DNA of 41,741 nucleotides from the NCBI GenBank assembly GCA_951812315.1, contig CATOSA010000048.1, positions 1 to 41,741 of the forward strand. The letters are read 5' to 3'. A program made the translations under genes and the position numbers. The notes beneath the pieces were generated by a model. It had not been told where the DNA came from. It was given only the letters and a program-made list of their open reading frames with translations, and searched no databases. This stretch comes from an uncultured Burkholderiales bacterium. GTDB lineage: Bacteria; Pseudomonadota; Gammaproteobacteria; Burkholderiales; Eutrophovitaceae. Positions 25,436-34,058 of the stretch are shown in pieces. Each line of letters opens with the position of its first letter. The stretch's first letter is position 1.

Positions 25436-26242
25436 CTACGCATCTATCCTGTGCCCGACGCGAACTCCACTACATCACCTGCACCACCCGATGCAAAGCC
25501 TGCCGGAGCGGCCACGAGTGTTATTGATCTTTCCGGGATCCGCTTTTCCTGGAGTGGAATGCCGCCCTACATCATCAACATCGATCAGCTGGCTATCTTG
25601 CGCGGCGAGCGGGTATTCCTTCGCGGCCCAAGCGGAAGCGGCAAGTCGACTCTGCTCAGCGTGCTTGCAGGAATGGTCACGCCCGACGAAGGCAGGATTC
25701 GTGTGCTTGACCGCGATATCGGCGCCCTCGGCGCGGCCGCGCGCGACCGATATCGTGCCGATCATATCGGCTTCGTTTTCCAGATGTTCAATCTGATACC
25801 GTACCTGTCGGTTGTCGAGAACGTATGCCTGCCCTGCGGATTTTCGGATCGCCGGCGTCAGCGAGCGATTGAACAGGCCGGAAGCGTCGCCGCAGAAGCG
25901 CGACGGTTACTGGATCACCTCGATATGTCCGACCCGCAATTGCAGTCGCGACCGGTTACCGAACTCAGTGTTGGCCAGCAACAGCGCGTTGCCGCGGCGC
26001 GCGCTCTCATAGGGGCGCCGGAACTGGTGATCGCCGACGAACCGACGTCGGCCCTTGATGCCGATCTTCGGCAAGTGTTTGTCGACCTTCTGTTTGCGGA
26101 GTGCGAGCGAGTTAACGCAACTCTCGTGTTTGTCAGCCACGACGTTACGCTTGCGGCGGTATTCGATCGCAGTCTGGAGTTTCTGGACATCAACCGGGTC
26201 GCCCTGCCGGTCGGCAGCGGCCAGTCTGGAGCCGCTGACTGA
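25433..26242 (+). CDS. ABC transporter ATP-binding protein (LolD/MacB-like)
   Basis: A 269-aa ATPase with Walker A GPSGSGKST, Q-loop FVFQMFNLIPYLSVVENV, signature LSVGQQQRVAAARAL, Walker B LVIADEPTSALD and switch His in FVSHD. The FQMFNLIPYLS pattern places it with the LolD/MacB/FtsE-type ATPases, which pair with FtsX-like permeases. The first 28 or so residues are not conserved-looking. The start may be TTG 25433 or, better, GTG 25451. The stop overlaps the permease ATG (TGATG), so the two are coupled. With the downstream His-rich permease and DUF3299 protein it forms a three-gene system that may handle a metal ion. Confidence 0.9.
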   Translation: MLRIYPVPDANSTTSPAPPDAKPAGAATSVIDLSGIRFSWSGMPPYIINIDQLAILRGERVFLRGPSGSGKSTLLSVLAGMVTPDEGRIRVLDRDIGALGAAARDRYRADHIGFVFQMFNLIPYLSVVENVCLPCGFSDRRRQRAIEQAGSVAAEARRLLDHLDMSDPQLQSRPVTELSVGQQQRVAAARALIGAPELVIADEPTSALDADLRQVFVDLLFAECERVNATLVFVSHDVTLAAVFDRSLEFLDINRVALPVGSGQSGAAD

Positions 26243-27600
26243 TGTTTGCGCTGGCGTTCAAGAGTTTGCGAAATCGTAAAGCCACGGCAATGCTGACCGT
26301 GCTGTCGATCGCCCTCGCGGTCATGCTGCTGCTGGGCGTCGACCGCTTGCGCCAGGAATCGCGTGAAAGTTTCGCCGCGACGATTTCCGGTACGGATCTG
26401 ATCGTCGGGGCACGCAGCAGTCCGGTGCAATTGCTGCTCTATTCGATTTTCAGAATTGGTAACCCGGCCAACAATCTGTCGTGGCAAAGCTATCTCGCCA
26501 TTGCCGACCTTGACCAGGTCGCCTGGACGATCCCGATATCTCTTGGTGACTCGCACCGCGGATTTCGCGTGGTCGGTACGACGACAGCGTATTTCGAACA
26601 CTTCCGCTATGCGCACGATCGCACGCTTACACTCGTCGCCGGCGAATTACCCGGCGACGATCATGATGTGGTACTGGGCAGCGAGGTCGCGCGCAAGCTT
26701 GGGTATCAACCTGGTAATTCCCTGATCATTGCCCATGGGGCGGGCGAAGTCAGCTTCTCGTTGCACGAGGATCAGCCGTTCACCGTTTCCGGCGTGCTTG
26801 CTCCTACCGGAACGCCAGTCGATCGCGCCTTGCATGTCACCCTCGATGGTTTGGACGACGTACATGCCGACGAAGTACAACACGGTGTGCAAGATCCACT
26901 CGCCGCGGCATTGCAGGCATTGCCAAGGGCGCGTCGCAGTGCTGAACCTCACGATGATGACCATCACAACGAACATGCCGGCGACGAACGTCCTGAAGAT
27001 CACGCTGACAACGACCATCATGAAGCGCATGCAATGGATGCGTCACAGCGGTCAATCAGCGCCTTTCTGGTTGGGCTGAAATCACGCGCCGCAGCGCTTT
27101 CGGTTCAGCGCTTCATTAATGAATATGAAGGCGAACCGCTAACAGCAATCCTGCCTGGCGTTGCGCTTCAGGAAGTGTGGGTCGTGGTGGGGGCCGCGGA
27201 GGGGACGCTGCGCGCAGTGTCTGCCCTCGTTGTTCTGGTTGGGCTTACCGGCATGTTGGTCGCATTGCTTACCAGTTTGGGCGAACGTCGCCGGGAGATG
27301 GCAATTCTGCGTTCGGTTGGAGCCAGACCGCGGCACGTATTTGTGCTGATTCTCGGTGAGGCGATTCTCCTGACGGTGCTCGGCATTGTTCTTGGTGTTG
27401 TGGCCTTGTATGCCGGGCTGGTTACAGGCCAATCGTGGCTCGAATCCCGGCTCGGATTGTTCATTGGTGTCGGATGGCCAAGTTGGCACGAACTCGGCCT
27501 GATCGGACTGGTGGGCGTTGCCGGCGGCCTGATCGGGCTGGTACCTGCCTGGCGTATTTACAGGTATTCATTGTCAGATGGCATGACCATTCGGATATGA
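26242..27600 (+). CDS. FtsX-like ABC permease with His/Asp-rich periplasmic loop
   Basis: A 452-aa permease. One membrane helix (AMLTVLSIALAVMLLLGV, residues 16-33) is followed by a MacB-type periplasmic domain, then three C-terminal helices (about 327-345, 370-395, 420-440) with the FtsX signature ERRREMAILRSVGARPRHVF. The periplasmic region contains a stretch at about residues 235-265 with nine His and many Asp/Glu (EPHDDDHHNEH...ADNDHHEAH), absent from ordinary LolC/MacB permeases. This looks like a metal-binding, probably zinc, loop. It overlaps the ATPase stop and lies 7 bp before a DUF3299 gene. I recall a similar ATPase-permease-DUF3299 grouping in the Vibrio Zrg zinc system, which would support metal handling, but I could not verify this. 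Confidence 0.88.
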   Translation: MFALAFKSLRNRKATAMLTVLSIALAVMLLLGVDRLRQESRESFAATISGTDLIVGARSSPVQLLLYSIFRIGNPANNLSWQSYLAIADLDQVAWTIPISLGDSHRGFRVVGTTTAYFEHFRYAHDRTLTLVAGELPGDDHDVVLGSEVARKLGYQPGNSLIIAHGAGEVSFSLHEDQPFTVSGVLAPTGTPVDRALHVTLDGLDDVHADEVQHGVQDPLAAALQALPRARRSAEPHDDDHHNEHAGDERPEDHADNDHHEAHAMDASQRSISAFLVGLKSRAAALSVQRFINEYEGEPLTAILPGVALQEVWVVVGAAEGTLRAVSALVVLVGLTGMLVALLTSLGERRREMAILRSVGARPRHVFVLILGEAILLTVLGIVLGVVALYAGLVTGQSWLESRLGLFIGVGWPSWHELGLIGLVGVAGGLIGLVPAWRIYRYSLSDGMTIRI

Positions 27601-27607
27601 TGACACC

Positions 27608-28252
27608 ATGTTTCGTCCTCTGTATTTTTCGCTCGCATTATTTGGCTTCTGTTTGCCGCTACAGGCGGCCGAGCCTGTCGAGCTAAAGTGGGCCGATCTC
27701 GTACCGGCGTCCGCGGTCACGGAGAATCCGTTTACCAAACTTTCTCGCGATCAGCTCACCTGGATCAGTGATGTAGCGGCTGTGCGGGACCGTGTCGCTC
27801 GCGGCGACGAGACCGTTACACCGTCGCAAATTACCAATGCGCAAGTTCTGGCTGACAAACTCGAAAACGCAGGCATCGACGTTGACGCTTTACTGGCGCA
27901 ACGCACTGTTATTGCCGAGCGCGGCCGGGAAGTGATACCACTGCTCAATGGCCAATACGTGCGCATTCCGGGTTACTTGTTGCCGCTGGAGTTCTCCGGA
28001 CAACGGGTCAGTGAATTCCTGCTGGTTCCCTGGGTCGGTGCGTGCATCCATACGCCACCTCCGCCGCCAAACCAGATTGTGCACGTAACGCCTGACCAGC
28101 CGGTAGCGATGGCCGGGATGTTTGTTCCGGTGTGGGTTACCGGCGAACTCCGGACCGGCGAGCTGACAAGATCATTGTCAATGATGGATGGCGCGTCCGA
28201 TATTGACATCGGTTATTCGCTGCTAGCGACCGAAGTAATACCTTACAAGTAG
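27608..28252 (+). CDS. DUF3299 periplasmic protein
   Basis: A 214-aa exported protein. The signal peptide is MFRPLYFSLALFGFCLPLQA, followed by the mature start AEPVELKWADLVP, typical of DUF3299. The conserved core is YVRIPGYLLPLEF...FLLVPWVGACIHTPPPPPNQIVHV, with a Cys-Ile-His that could bind a metal. It starts 7 bp after the permease stop and completes the three-gene unit. DUF3299 members have no proven biochemical role; their neighbourhoods link them to ABC systems of this kind. Transcription probably ends in the 78 bp before the convergent gene. Confidence 0.88.
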   Translation: MFRPLYFSLALFGFCLPLQAAEPVELKWADLVPASAVTENPFTKLSRDQLTWISDVAAVRDRVARGDETVTPSQITNAQVLADKLENAGIDVDALLAQRTVIAERGREVIPLLNGQYVRIPGYLLPLEFSGQRVSEFLLVPWVGACIHTPPPPPNQIVHVTPDQPVAMAGMFVPVWVTGELRTGELTRSLSMMDGASDIDIGYSLLATEVIPYK

Positions 28253-28330
28253 CCGTTTTTTGTCAGCACAGGCGCCGTTGGCGCACTACCCGCCAGGCCG
28301 CTGAAACACCAGCCTGTTAGAAATCCAGCC

Positions 28331-28978
28331 CTATTCGAATACGGGAAGCGCAGCGAGAATTCCACCTGGCTGGCCTGCGACGTGTTCGTGCGGCGCAGGC
28401 TTGTTCATCGTTGCGCGCATGTTGACGCTTTCGACGCCGTCTTCCTTTACTTCCACGCGAATCAGAAGCATGGAGCGGAATTTCAGTTCCGGCGAGTACC
28501 AGATCGTCATTCTGCTGACATCGCCTTCGGTCTTGACGTCGGCAACAATGAGCGGCGTATTGAGTTGCATCCACGGGTTCTTGAGGTTCGCGAATGACGT
28601 CTTGATGACAGGCTCGCCATCGAGCTCGAGTGAGACGTACGTTTTGTCAGTATCGCCACCACGCTTCACGATTTCAGCGGAACGAAGCCAGCCTGCGCCC
28701 AGCAGGTGAAACACTGCGCCTTGACCGGTAGGTGTTGCACCGACATCACGCTTGGCAATTACCATTTCACCCCGGATGGCGCCCTCGACGCATGCGACGC
28801 CCGGTACCGCCACCATGCAGCCGGTTGCCAATAGCGAGAGCAGGCAATGTCGCAGTTTCGTGCGTACAGTTTTTGTCATGGCGGGTTTTGTCATGGCGGG
28901 TTTTATCACGGCCGTATTTATCATGGCCGTTTTGATCAGGGCGGTGTTTTGATAGCCGATATTGATGGCAGCGTTCAT
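28331..28978 (-). CDS. Exported protein of unknown function with N-terminal pentapeptide repeats
   Basis: A frame of 215 residues. The first 40 or so consist of repeating pentapeptides (TALIK, TAMIN, TAVIK, PAMTK, PAMTK) encoded by 15-bp tandem repeats. A signal peptide follows (LRHCLLSLLATGCMVAVPGVA). The mature part starts near VEGAIRGEMVIAKRDVG and is a beta-rich domain with LHxxGAGWLRSAEIVKRGGD-like and VKEDGVESVNMRATM segments; I do not recognise the family. Each pentapeptide unit contains an in-frame ATG, GTG or CTG, so the true start could be at any of them. ATG within the last PAMTK unit would give a normal signal peptide. Confidence 0.65.
   Translation of the reverse strand: MNAAINIGYQNTALIKTAMINTAVIKPAMTKPAMTKTVRTKLRHCLLSLLATGCMVAVPGVACVEGAIRGEMVIAKRDVGATPTGQGAVFHLLGAGWLRSAEIVKRGGDTDKTYVSLELDGEPVIKTSFANLKNPWMQLNTPLIVADVKTEGDVSRMTIWYSPELKFRSMLLIRVEVKEDGVESVNMRATMNKPAPHEHVAGQPGGILAALPVFE
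28871..28945 (-). repeat. Five 15-bp tandem repeats at the N-terminus of the exported protein gene
   Basis: Units start at 28871, 28886, 28901, 28916 and 28931. The first two are identical (TTTTGTCATGGCGGG on the plus strand) and the others differ at a few positions. A weaker sixth follows. The 15-bp unit keeps the reading frame, so copy-number change would alter only peptide length. Confidence 0.88.
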
Positions 28979-29044
28979 CCTGCAGGGTACGGCTAGAGTT
29001 TAGCACTGTGCCCGTACTGGAGATAGCCAGCTCCAAAGGAAGCG

Positions 29045-30442
29045 TCAAGTTTCGGCAGGAGGTTGCGGGTTGGGAGCGGCGCCTGACTGGAGTTGTTTCG
29101 AAAGCCGCCACGCCATGAATCCGAGCACGGCGACGCCTGCGATCAGGGCGACCCACAGGGTGACCTTCTTCATGTCTACGCGTTGCCGAGCGGCAACTGC
29201 GCCGGCTAGCGTTTGCTCCGGGCCGGTCGTTGCAATGGCAATTTCGGGAGCTGATTCCCCGCCCCAGCCAGGTACCAGCGTTCGCATTGCGAGCGCGTTA
29301 GGCGATGCCTTGCCATTTCCATAGGCAAGCATGAACGGGCCGTTGCCGCGCGCGGCGAATACGATTTCGCGCGCGATCCATCCGGCGCGCAGGGTAATTT
29401 CGCCGGTGCCTATGCCGCCGCCTTGCTGATCGACCCTGAAGAGCCAATATCGGCGCATGCGTGGTGTGGTGACGATTCCTGGATTCGCTATTTCCTGTCC
29501 GTTCTGCCGCAACCGGTATGCGACCGTTCGTTGCTCGCGGATCCAGGCGTCGCCTGTTTTGTTGCGTGAGAAAATCTGTATGGGTGCGACAGCATTTTCC
29601 TGCGGCAGAAGAATCTCCAGACGGTCAACCGGAAATATGCCACCGAGATCTGCGACGTAGTCGCCATGCTCGTCTGGATCAGGGTGTGCGGATATGTTCT
29701 TCCATGTTCGCTCGCGGGGCGTTATCGCATCCGCCGGCTGACCAAGCACGCTCTTCAGTTGCACGGCGTTCGTCCCGGCGGGCCAGGTGAGGCGCAAATA
29801 CTTTGTGCGAATTGGACGCAGGGCGATGCTTTTCTGTTCGAGTATTTGCCCGCCCTGTGAAAGGCTAATCAGCGGCGCATTGGCCACGATGCGCTTCCAG
29901 CGTTTGAGGTCGTTACTTGCTTCCACGTTAATGGCTCCGACGTAGCCGCCGGGAAGCTGTTCCCACTCCAGCAATAGTCTGGAAAACGCGTTCTTGCTCG
30001 AGGATACATCCACCAGATAACCGAGCAGCACCGTTTCTTCGCCTTGCCTCTGGTCAGACGACGCGCGCAGGCTGAACTTTACATTGTTGGAATTGACAAC
30101 GATGTCCAGATCGTCGGCACGCGTACCGCTCGTTCCACGCAGCGCAAAAATCGGCAGATAGACCGGTGCCCGTTGGCGGGCGTCAGCGCTATCCAGTGGG
30201 CGAAATGCATGCGGCACAACCTCGCCTGCACCATTGAACACTCGCAGGTCTCTGAGATCGGCGAAGGTAGCGCCTTTGTACACGGCCGGACTGATGATGA
30301 CGCGGTATAGGGCATCCGCGCCGGTACCGTGAATCGGAACTGCAAATGCAAAGTCAGTCGGTGTGATGTCATTGGCGGCATGTGCCACAACACCGTAACC
30401 GGTCAGGAGCAACAATACGCTGGCGAGCAGGTGGGTCTTCAT
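29045..30442 (-). CDS. DUF3999 family exported membrane-anchored protein
   Basis: A 465-aa protein with a signal peptide (MKTHLLASVLLLLTGYGVVAHA), a long beta-rich periplasmic region (YRVIISPAVYKGATFADLRDL, PRERTWKNISAHPDPDEHGDY, MRRYWLFRVDQQGGGIG) and one C-terminal helix (VTLWVALIAGVAVLGFMAWRL). The order matches DUF3999, of unknown function. DUF3999 genes usually follow a DUF2339 gene, as here, where the two overlap by 4 bp, so they likely act together in the envelope. The gene is intact. Confidence 0.9.
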   Translation of the reverse strand: MKTHLLASVLLLLTGYGVVAHAANDITPTDFAFAVPIHGTGADALYRVIISPAVYKGATFADLRDLRVFNGAGEVVPHAFRPLDSADARQRAPVYLPIFALRGTSGTRADDLDIVVNSNNVKFSLRASSDQRQGEETVLLGYLVDVSSSKNAFSRLLLEWEQLPGGYVGAINVEASNDLKRWKRIVANAPLISLSQGGQILEQKSIALRPIRTKYLRLTWPAGTNAVQLKSVLGQPADAITPRERTWKNISAHPDPDEHGDYVADLGGIFPVDRLEILLPQENAVAPIQIFSRNKTGDAWIREQRTVAYRLRQNGQEIANPGIVTTPRMRRYWLFRVDQQGGGIGTGEITLRAGWIAREIVFAARGNGPFMLAYGNGKASPNALAMRTLVPGWGGESAPEIAIATTGPEQTLAGAVAARQRVDMKKVTLWVALIAGVAVLGFMAWRLSKQLQSGAAPNPQPPAET

Positions 30443-32691
30443 GCTTTCTCCGGCATCGAATAAGACATGTTGCGCGGTGGAACCGGAGCGAAGTAACCGA
30501 TCACCAGCATCAGCACTCCGACCGCAATGAACAAGACAATGCGTTCCACGCCGCCAACACTAGCCAGGTCAAGCACGAACAGCTTGATCACCACCGCTGC
30601 CATTAGCACCGCTCCTGCAACCCAAAGCCATCGAAAACTGCGTCGCGTCGCAAGCAACATTGCGGCGAGCGCGAGCACGCTCCAGAAGATCGACAATGCA
30701 GCTTGCGCCAGATCCGAGCGTACGATTGCGCCAAGGTCGTATGGCATACCACTCCAGTGATGAAGCGAGCGCAGCAGCACGCAGTTCAGCCAGATGAAGG
30801 CGAGGATTCCAAGCAATCGCCACATGAGGTTCGCTGAAATTGCCGATGCGTTATTAATGCCGCTTTCACGGATCGAGCGCCACCATACGATGAATGTTGT
30901 GAAGATCAACATTTGTGCAATATCGAGCGGATTCACAAATGGCAGATATGGCAGCGGCGATGGATCGCCGTTACTGCTCCAGTTTGCATAGAGCGACCAT
31001 CCGTACAGAAATATGGCCACCGGGACCGTGCCAAGCAACAGATAAGCACGCAAATGCTGCCGCATTGGCCACGCTGCGTGCATCGCGTTCGACGCGATTA
31101 TGTTTAGCAGAATGGCCGGCATCATCACCAACCCGACCAGCGGCCACACCGGCTGCCCGCTGGTAAAGTGATCAAGTTGCCAGGCAATTTCCCATGCACC
31201 GATGCACGCAAGCAGCCACACGCCGCCGGCATGCGCATATGCCAGATAGTGGTACTCGGGAATGCCACGGTCGGGAAATTCGGCGCGTACTTTGTCATCG
31301 CGCCTCAGAATCAGAAAATGCAACACGAACGCAATCGGCCAGGCAAACAAGCCGTAACCGGCCAGCGGATGAGATTGACCGCTTTCAAAAATGAGCACCG
31401 TTAGCAGCAACGCCATCAGAGGAGCGAGCGCGAGCGCCGGGAAGCGCGCAATCCACCATCCCCGTCCGAACAATACGCTGAACGCGGTGCAGGTGCCGGC
31501 CAGGAACAACAGTGCAACACTGGCCCGTTCCTGCGGTGGCACGTGCGTATCGATCTCGTGCAAGCCGCCGAACAGCCACCATGCCAGTCCCCATACGAAC
31601 ACACCGATCGACGCCTGCATTGCCACGTAGTCAACGTTTTTTGAATGACGCTCTATCGTGCGATTGGAGAACAGTGCCAGGAAGGGTTCGACGCTACCGA
31701 ACAATTCATCGCGGTAAAAGCGTGCACCCCACATCGTGCCGATGCCAAATGTGAAAACGAAGCCGAGCACATTCAGTGGACGCCAGGCCTTATAGAGCGC
31801 GATCGCAAAAATGCCCAGATTCAGGACCGCGTAGTAACTGAAAAGCATCACATGGCTGCCACTGCCGGTAGACGCAAGTACCGGAGCGAGAAAACCGCCC
31901 GATATGCCGATTACCGCCAGTGACTGTGCGTTTTGTGCGATTGCAAGGAAAGCGGAGATGACCGCAATCGCGAGCAGGAGTGCGAACGCGAGTTCGCCCG
32001 GTAGCAGGCCAAACATGCGATACGCGCCGAACACGGTGAGATAGAGCACCCCTACGCCGCCGCCTTGCATTGCCAGCGCGTAAACCTGCTTGCGCAGGCG
32101 CAATCGCCAACCGATGACCAGCATCGCACACGCACCAAGCGCCACTCCTGTCAGACGTAACTCGATAGGAACATGGGTGTGTTCGTAGGCGTATTTGAGG
32201 AGAAACGCGACACCAAAAAACAGTACCACCACGCCGACTCTGACCAGTGCATTACCGCCACTGAGCCAGCGCCAGGCGTTGTGGACGGCTTCGGGCATTT
32301 CGGGCATCCACGTCGAGCCTATTTCCGGTGCTGATGGCAGGGTGGCTTCGGATGAAGGTGGTAGCGGTGCTGCTGATGGCTCTGGCTCGACCGGCGCGCG
32401 TACTGGCGGCGAATCGTCGGTTGCGGCAACGGGTGCGGTTGCTGGTTCAGAAGGGGTTTCGACGCCGTTGGTACGGACAACCGATGAGTCTGCAAGCTGC
32501 TGCCGCAGTGCCTGTACCGCCGCTTCGAGGGCGCTTACCCTTTGTTCCAGTTCAGGCGCAACGTTCTTCTGCCTGAGCAGTGAAATTATGGTGCCCAGTG
32601 CCGCGCCAATCGCCGCGCCCACGAACGCGCCGTCGTCGCCTTCGAAAATTGCGCCGAGCACCAGCCCGACGAGAAGACCGACGAACCACAT
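30439..32691 (-). CDS. DUF2339 polytopic membrane protein
   Basis: About 750 residues. I start it at ATG 32691, because AGGAACACATA lies just before it and the conserved N-terminus begins there (MWFVGLLVGLVLGAIFEGDD); the frame is open to 32742. A glycine-rich first helix pair is followed by a heptad segment (LEQRVSALEAAVQALRQQL) and a Pro/Ala/Glu-rich linker. Then come more than twenty hydrophobic helices with the family segment WLSGGNALVRVGVVVLFFGV. DUF2339 proteins are large inner-membrane proteins of unknown function. Its stop overlaps the DUF3999 start (ATGA). Confidence 0.92.
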   Translation of the reverse strand: MWFVGLLVGLVLGAIFEGDDGAFVGAAIGAALGTIISLLRQKNVAPELEQRVSALEAAVQALRQQLADSSVVRTNGVETPSEPATAPVAATDDSPPVRAPVEPEPSAAPLPPSSEATLPSAPEIGSTWMPEMPEAVHNAWRWLSGGNALVRVGVVVLFFGVAFLLKYAYEHTHVPIELRLTGVALGACAMLVIGWRLRLRKQVYALAMQGGGVGVLYLTVFGAYRMFGLLPGELAFALLLAIAVISAFLAIAQNAQSLAVIGISGGFLAPVLASTGSGSHVMLFSYYAVLNLGIFAIALYKAWRPLNVLGFVFTFGIGTMWGARFYRDELFGSVEPFLALFSNRTIERHSKNVDYVAMQASIGVFVWGLAWWLFGGLHEIDTHVPPQERASVALLFLAGTCTAFSVLFGRGWWIARFPALALAPLMALLLTVLIFESGQSHPLAGYGLFAWPIAFVLHFLILRRDDKVRAEFPDRGIPEYHYLAYAHAGGVWLLACIGAWEIAWQLDHFTSGQPVWPLVGLVMMPAILLNIIASNAMHAAWPMRQHLRAYLLLGTVPVAIFLYGWSLYANWSSNGDPSPLPYLPFVNPLDIAQMLIFTTFIVWWRSIRESGINNASAISANLMWRLLGILAFIWLNCVLLRSLHHWSGMPYDLGAIVRSDLAQAALSIFWSVLALAAMLLATRRSFRWLWVAGAVLMAAVVIKLFVLDLASVGGVERIVLFIAVGVLMLVIGYFAPVPPRNMSYSMPEKA

Positions 32692-33281
32692 TATGTGTTC
32701 CTTCCTGATGAATCTATTGCCACGCAAGAATGTTGCGGGCATATCGCAATCTGCAACAGACGGGACTCAGGATAGGTGCCCCCGGGAGCTGTCAGGCCGT
32801 GCGGAGAGTCTGGCAAAAGACGTGATCTCCCTGTTATCAATTTCCCGTCTTGCTGAACGTTGGGTTGAGCGCCGGAATCGGCGCCAGATGAATGTATTTA
32901 AAGCAATTTATGCACCGACGTGCAGCGAGTAACGGCGATTTCGCAGGTTCGTATTCGGGCGGTTTGTACGTTCAGCCGGTTCTGGATCTTGACCTGTCCG
33001 AAGTGACTCGCGCCGGGTGAATGTTTTTGGCTGGCATGGAAGCCTGCGGCGTACAGCCCAGGTGAAATATGTCCGCCTGTGACTGCGCCGAGTGCTTTGT
33101 AGTCGGCGCCCCGGCGAACATTGCGCAGCGCCGGAAAGATGAAGACGGGTCACGAGTTTGACATGGTTGACCGGTTCCGGAGCGGGGTATAGATTGCAGC
33201 GCAGAGAGGAACCGACAGAGGCATTCGCGCAATAAGGATTCGGAGTACCTGAATGCTGGTAGAAATTCCGATGGGCAATAA
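32692..33281. other. Intergenic region between divergent operons
   Basis: About 590 bp separates the minus-strand DUF2339 gene from the plus-strand lipoprotein operon. The short frames in it have no recognisable domains. Promoters for both directions should be here; none could be assigned with confidence. Confidence 0.5.
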
Positions 33282-34058
33282 ATGAGAACGCTTGCACAAA
33301 CTGCTGTTAATGACGGTGTCCCGAGGATGCGGCGTTCCCCTGACCATGCCGGTCAAGCGAAAATATCTAAGGTCAGATCGATAATCGTAACCGTGGCAAT
33401 GATTGCCCTGGCAGGATGCGCGGGGCTAGCCAAAGTGAGGCAGATTGACCGGCTCGAATCAGTTGGCGAGAACCCGCGAATCCTGATCATGGAGCCGGAT
33501 ATCAAGTACTACCTGTTGACGGTGAGCGGGTTGCCCCAGCCGCATGCCGAATGGACCATTGCCGCCAGAGAAAACTTCGCGAATGCGCTCAGGGCGTACG
33601 CCAATGCGCGCGGTACCGAAGTCGTGATGATTTCCGACAGCAATCAGCTGGGTCCGGCGGAGATTGAATACAGTAAATTGCACGGTGCTGTCGGCCTGAC
33701 GATACGGGTAAATTACTTCGGTCAATCGACCTTGCCGAACAAGGAGGGCAATTTTGACTGGAGTCTCGGACCTGGCGTTGCCGTGATCGGCGAGAAATAC
33801 AACGCAGATTACGCGTTGTTCAGCTATTACCGCGACTATCAGGCCTCCGGGGGTCGCGTTGCGTTCGCGGTGCTGGCCGCCGCTGCCGGTGTGCTTGTGC
33901 CGACCGGCGCCGAGCAGGGGGTCGCGTCACTGGTCGACCTGAAAACCGGCGATATCGTCTGGTTCAACATCGTGCAGGCAAGTGCCGGGGAACTGCGCGA
34001 TCCAATTGGGGCCAGAATGATCGTCGACACCATGTTCGCGGATATGCCGGAGCGATGA
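33282..34058 (+). CDS. Lipoprotein of unknown function
   Basis: Up to 258 residues. A hydrophobic segment with a lipobox (IIVTVAMIALAGC, Cys near residue 47) marks export and lipidation, so the real start is probably ATG 33327 (MRRSPDH) or later rather than 33282. The mature part has an N-terminal segment ILIMEPDIKYYLLTVSGLPQP, then ARENFANALRAYANARGTEV, and near the end SLVDLKTGDIVWFNIVQ. This resembles secreted proteins that look like nucleotide-free GNA-type lipoproteins; I do not assign a family. Its stop overlaps the M48 protease start (ATGA). It is the first gene of a three-gene envelope operon. Confidence 0.75.
   Translation: MRTLAQTAVNDGVPRMRRSPDHAGQAKISKVRSIIVTVAMIALAGCAGLAKVRQIDRLESVGENPRILIMEPDIKYYLLTVSGLPQPHAEWTIAARENFANALRAYANARGTEVVMISDSNQLGPAEIEYSKLHGAVGLTIRVNYFGQSTLPNKEGNFDWSLGPGVAVIGEKYNADYALFSYYRDYQASGGRVAFAVLAAAAGVLVPTGAEQGVASLVDLKTGDIVWFNIVQASAGELRDPIGARMIVDTMFADMPER

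Noticed and set aside
28871..28945. Short regular repeats considered as a CRISPR array
   Set aside because: Units are 15 bp with no spacers, and they encode in-frame pentapeptides.
32908..33297. Minus-strand frame of 129 codons in the gap before the lipoprotein operon
   Set aside because: No domain or signal peptide and it overlaps the expected promoter region; kept as intergenic.
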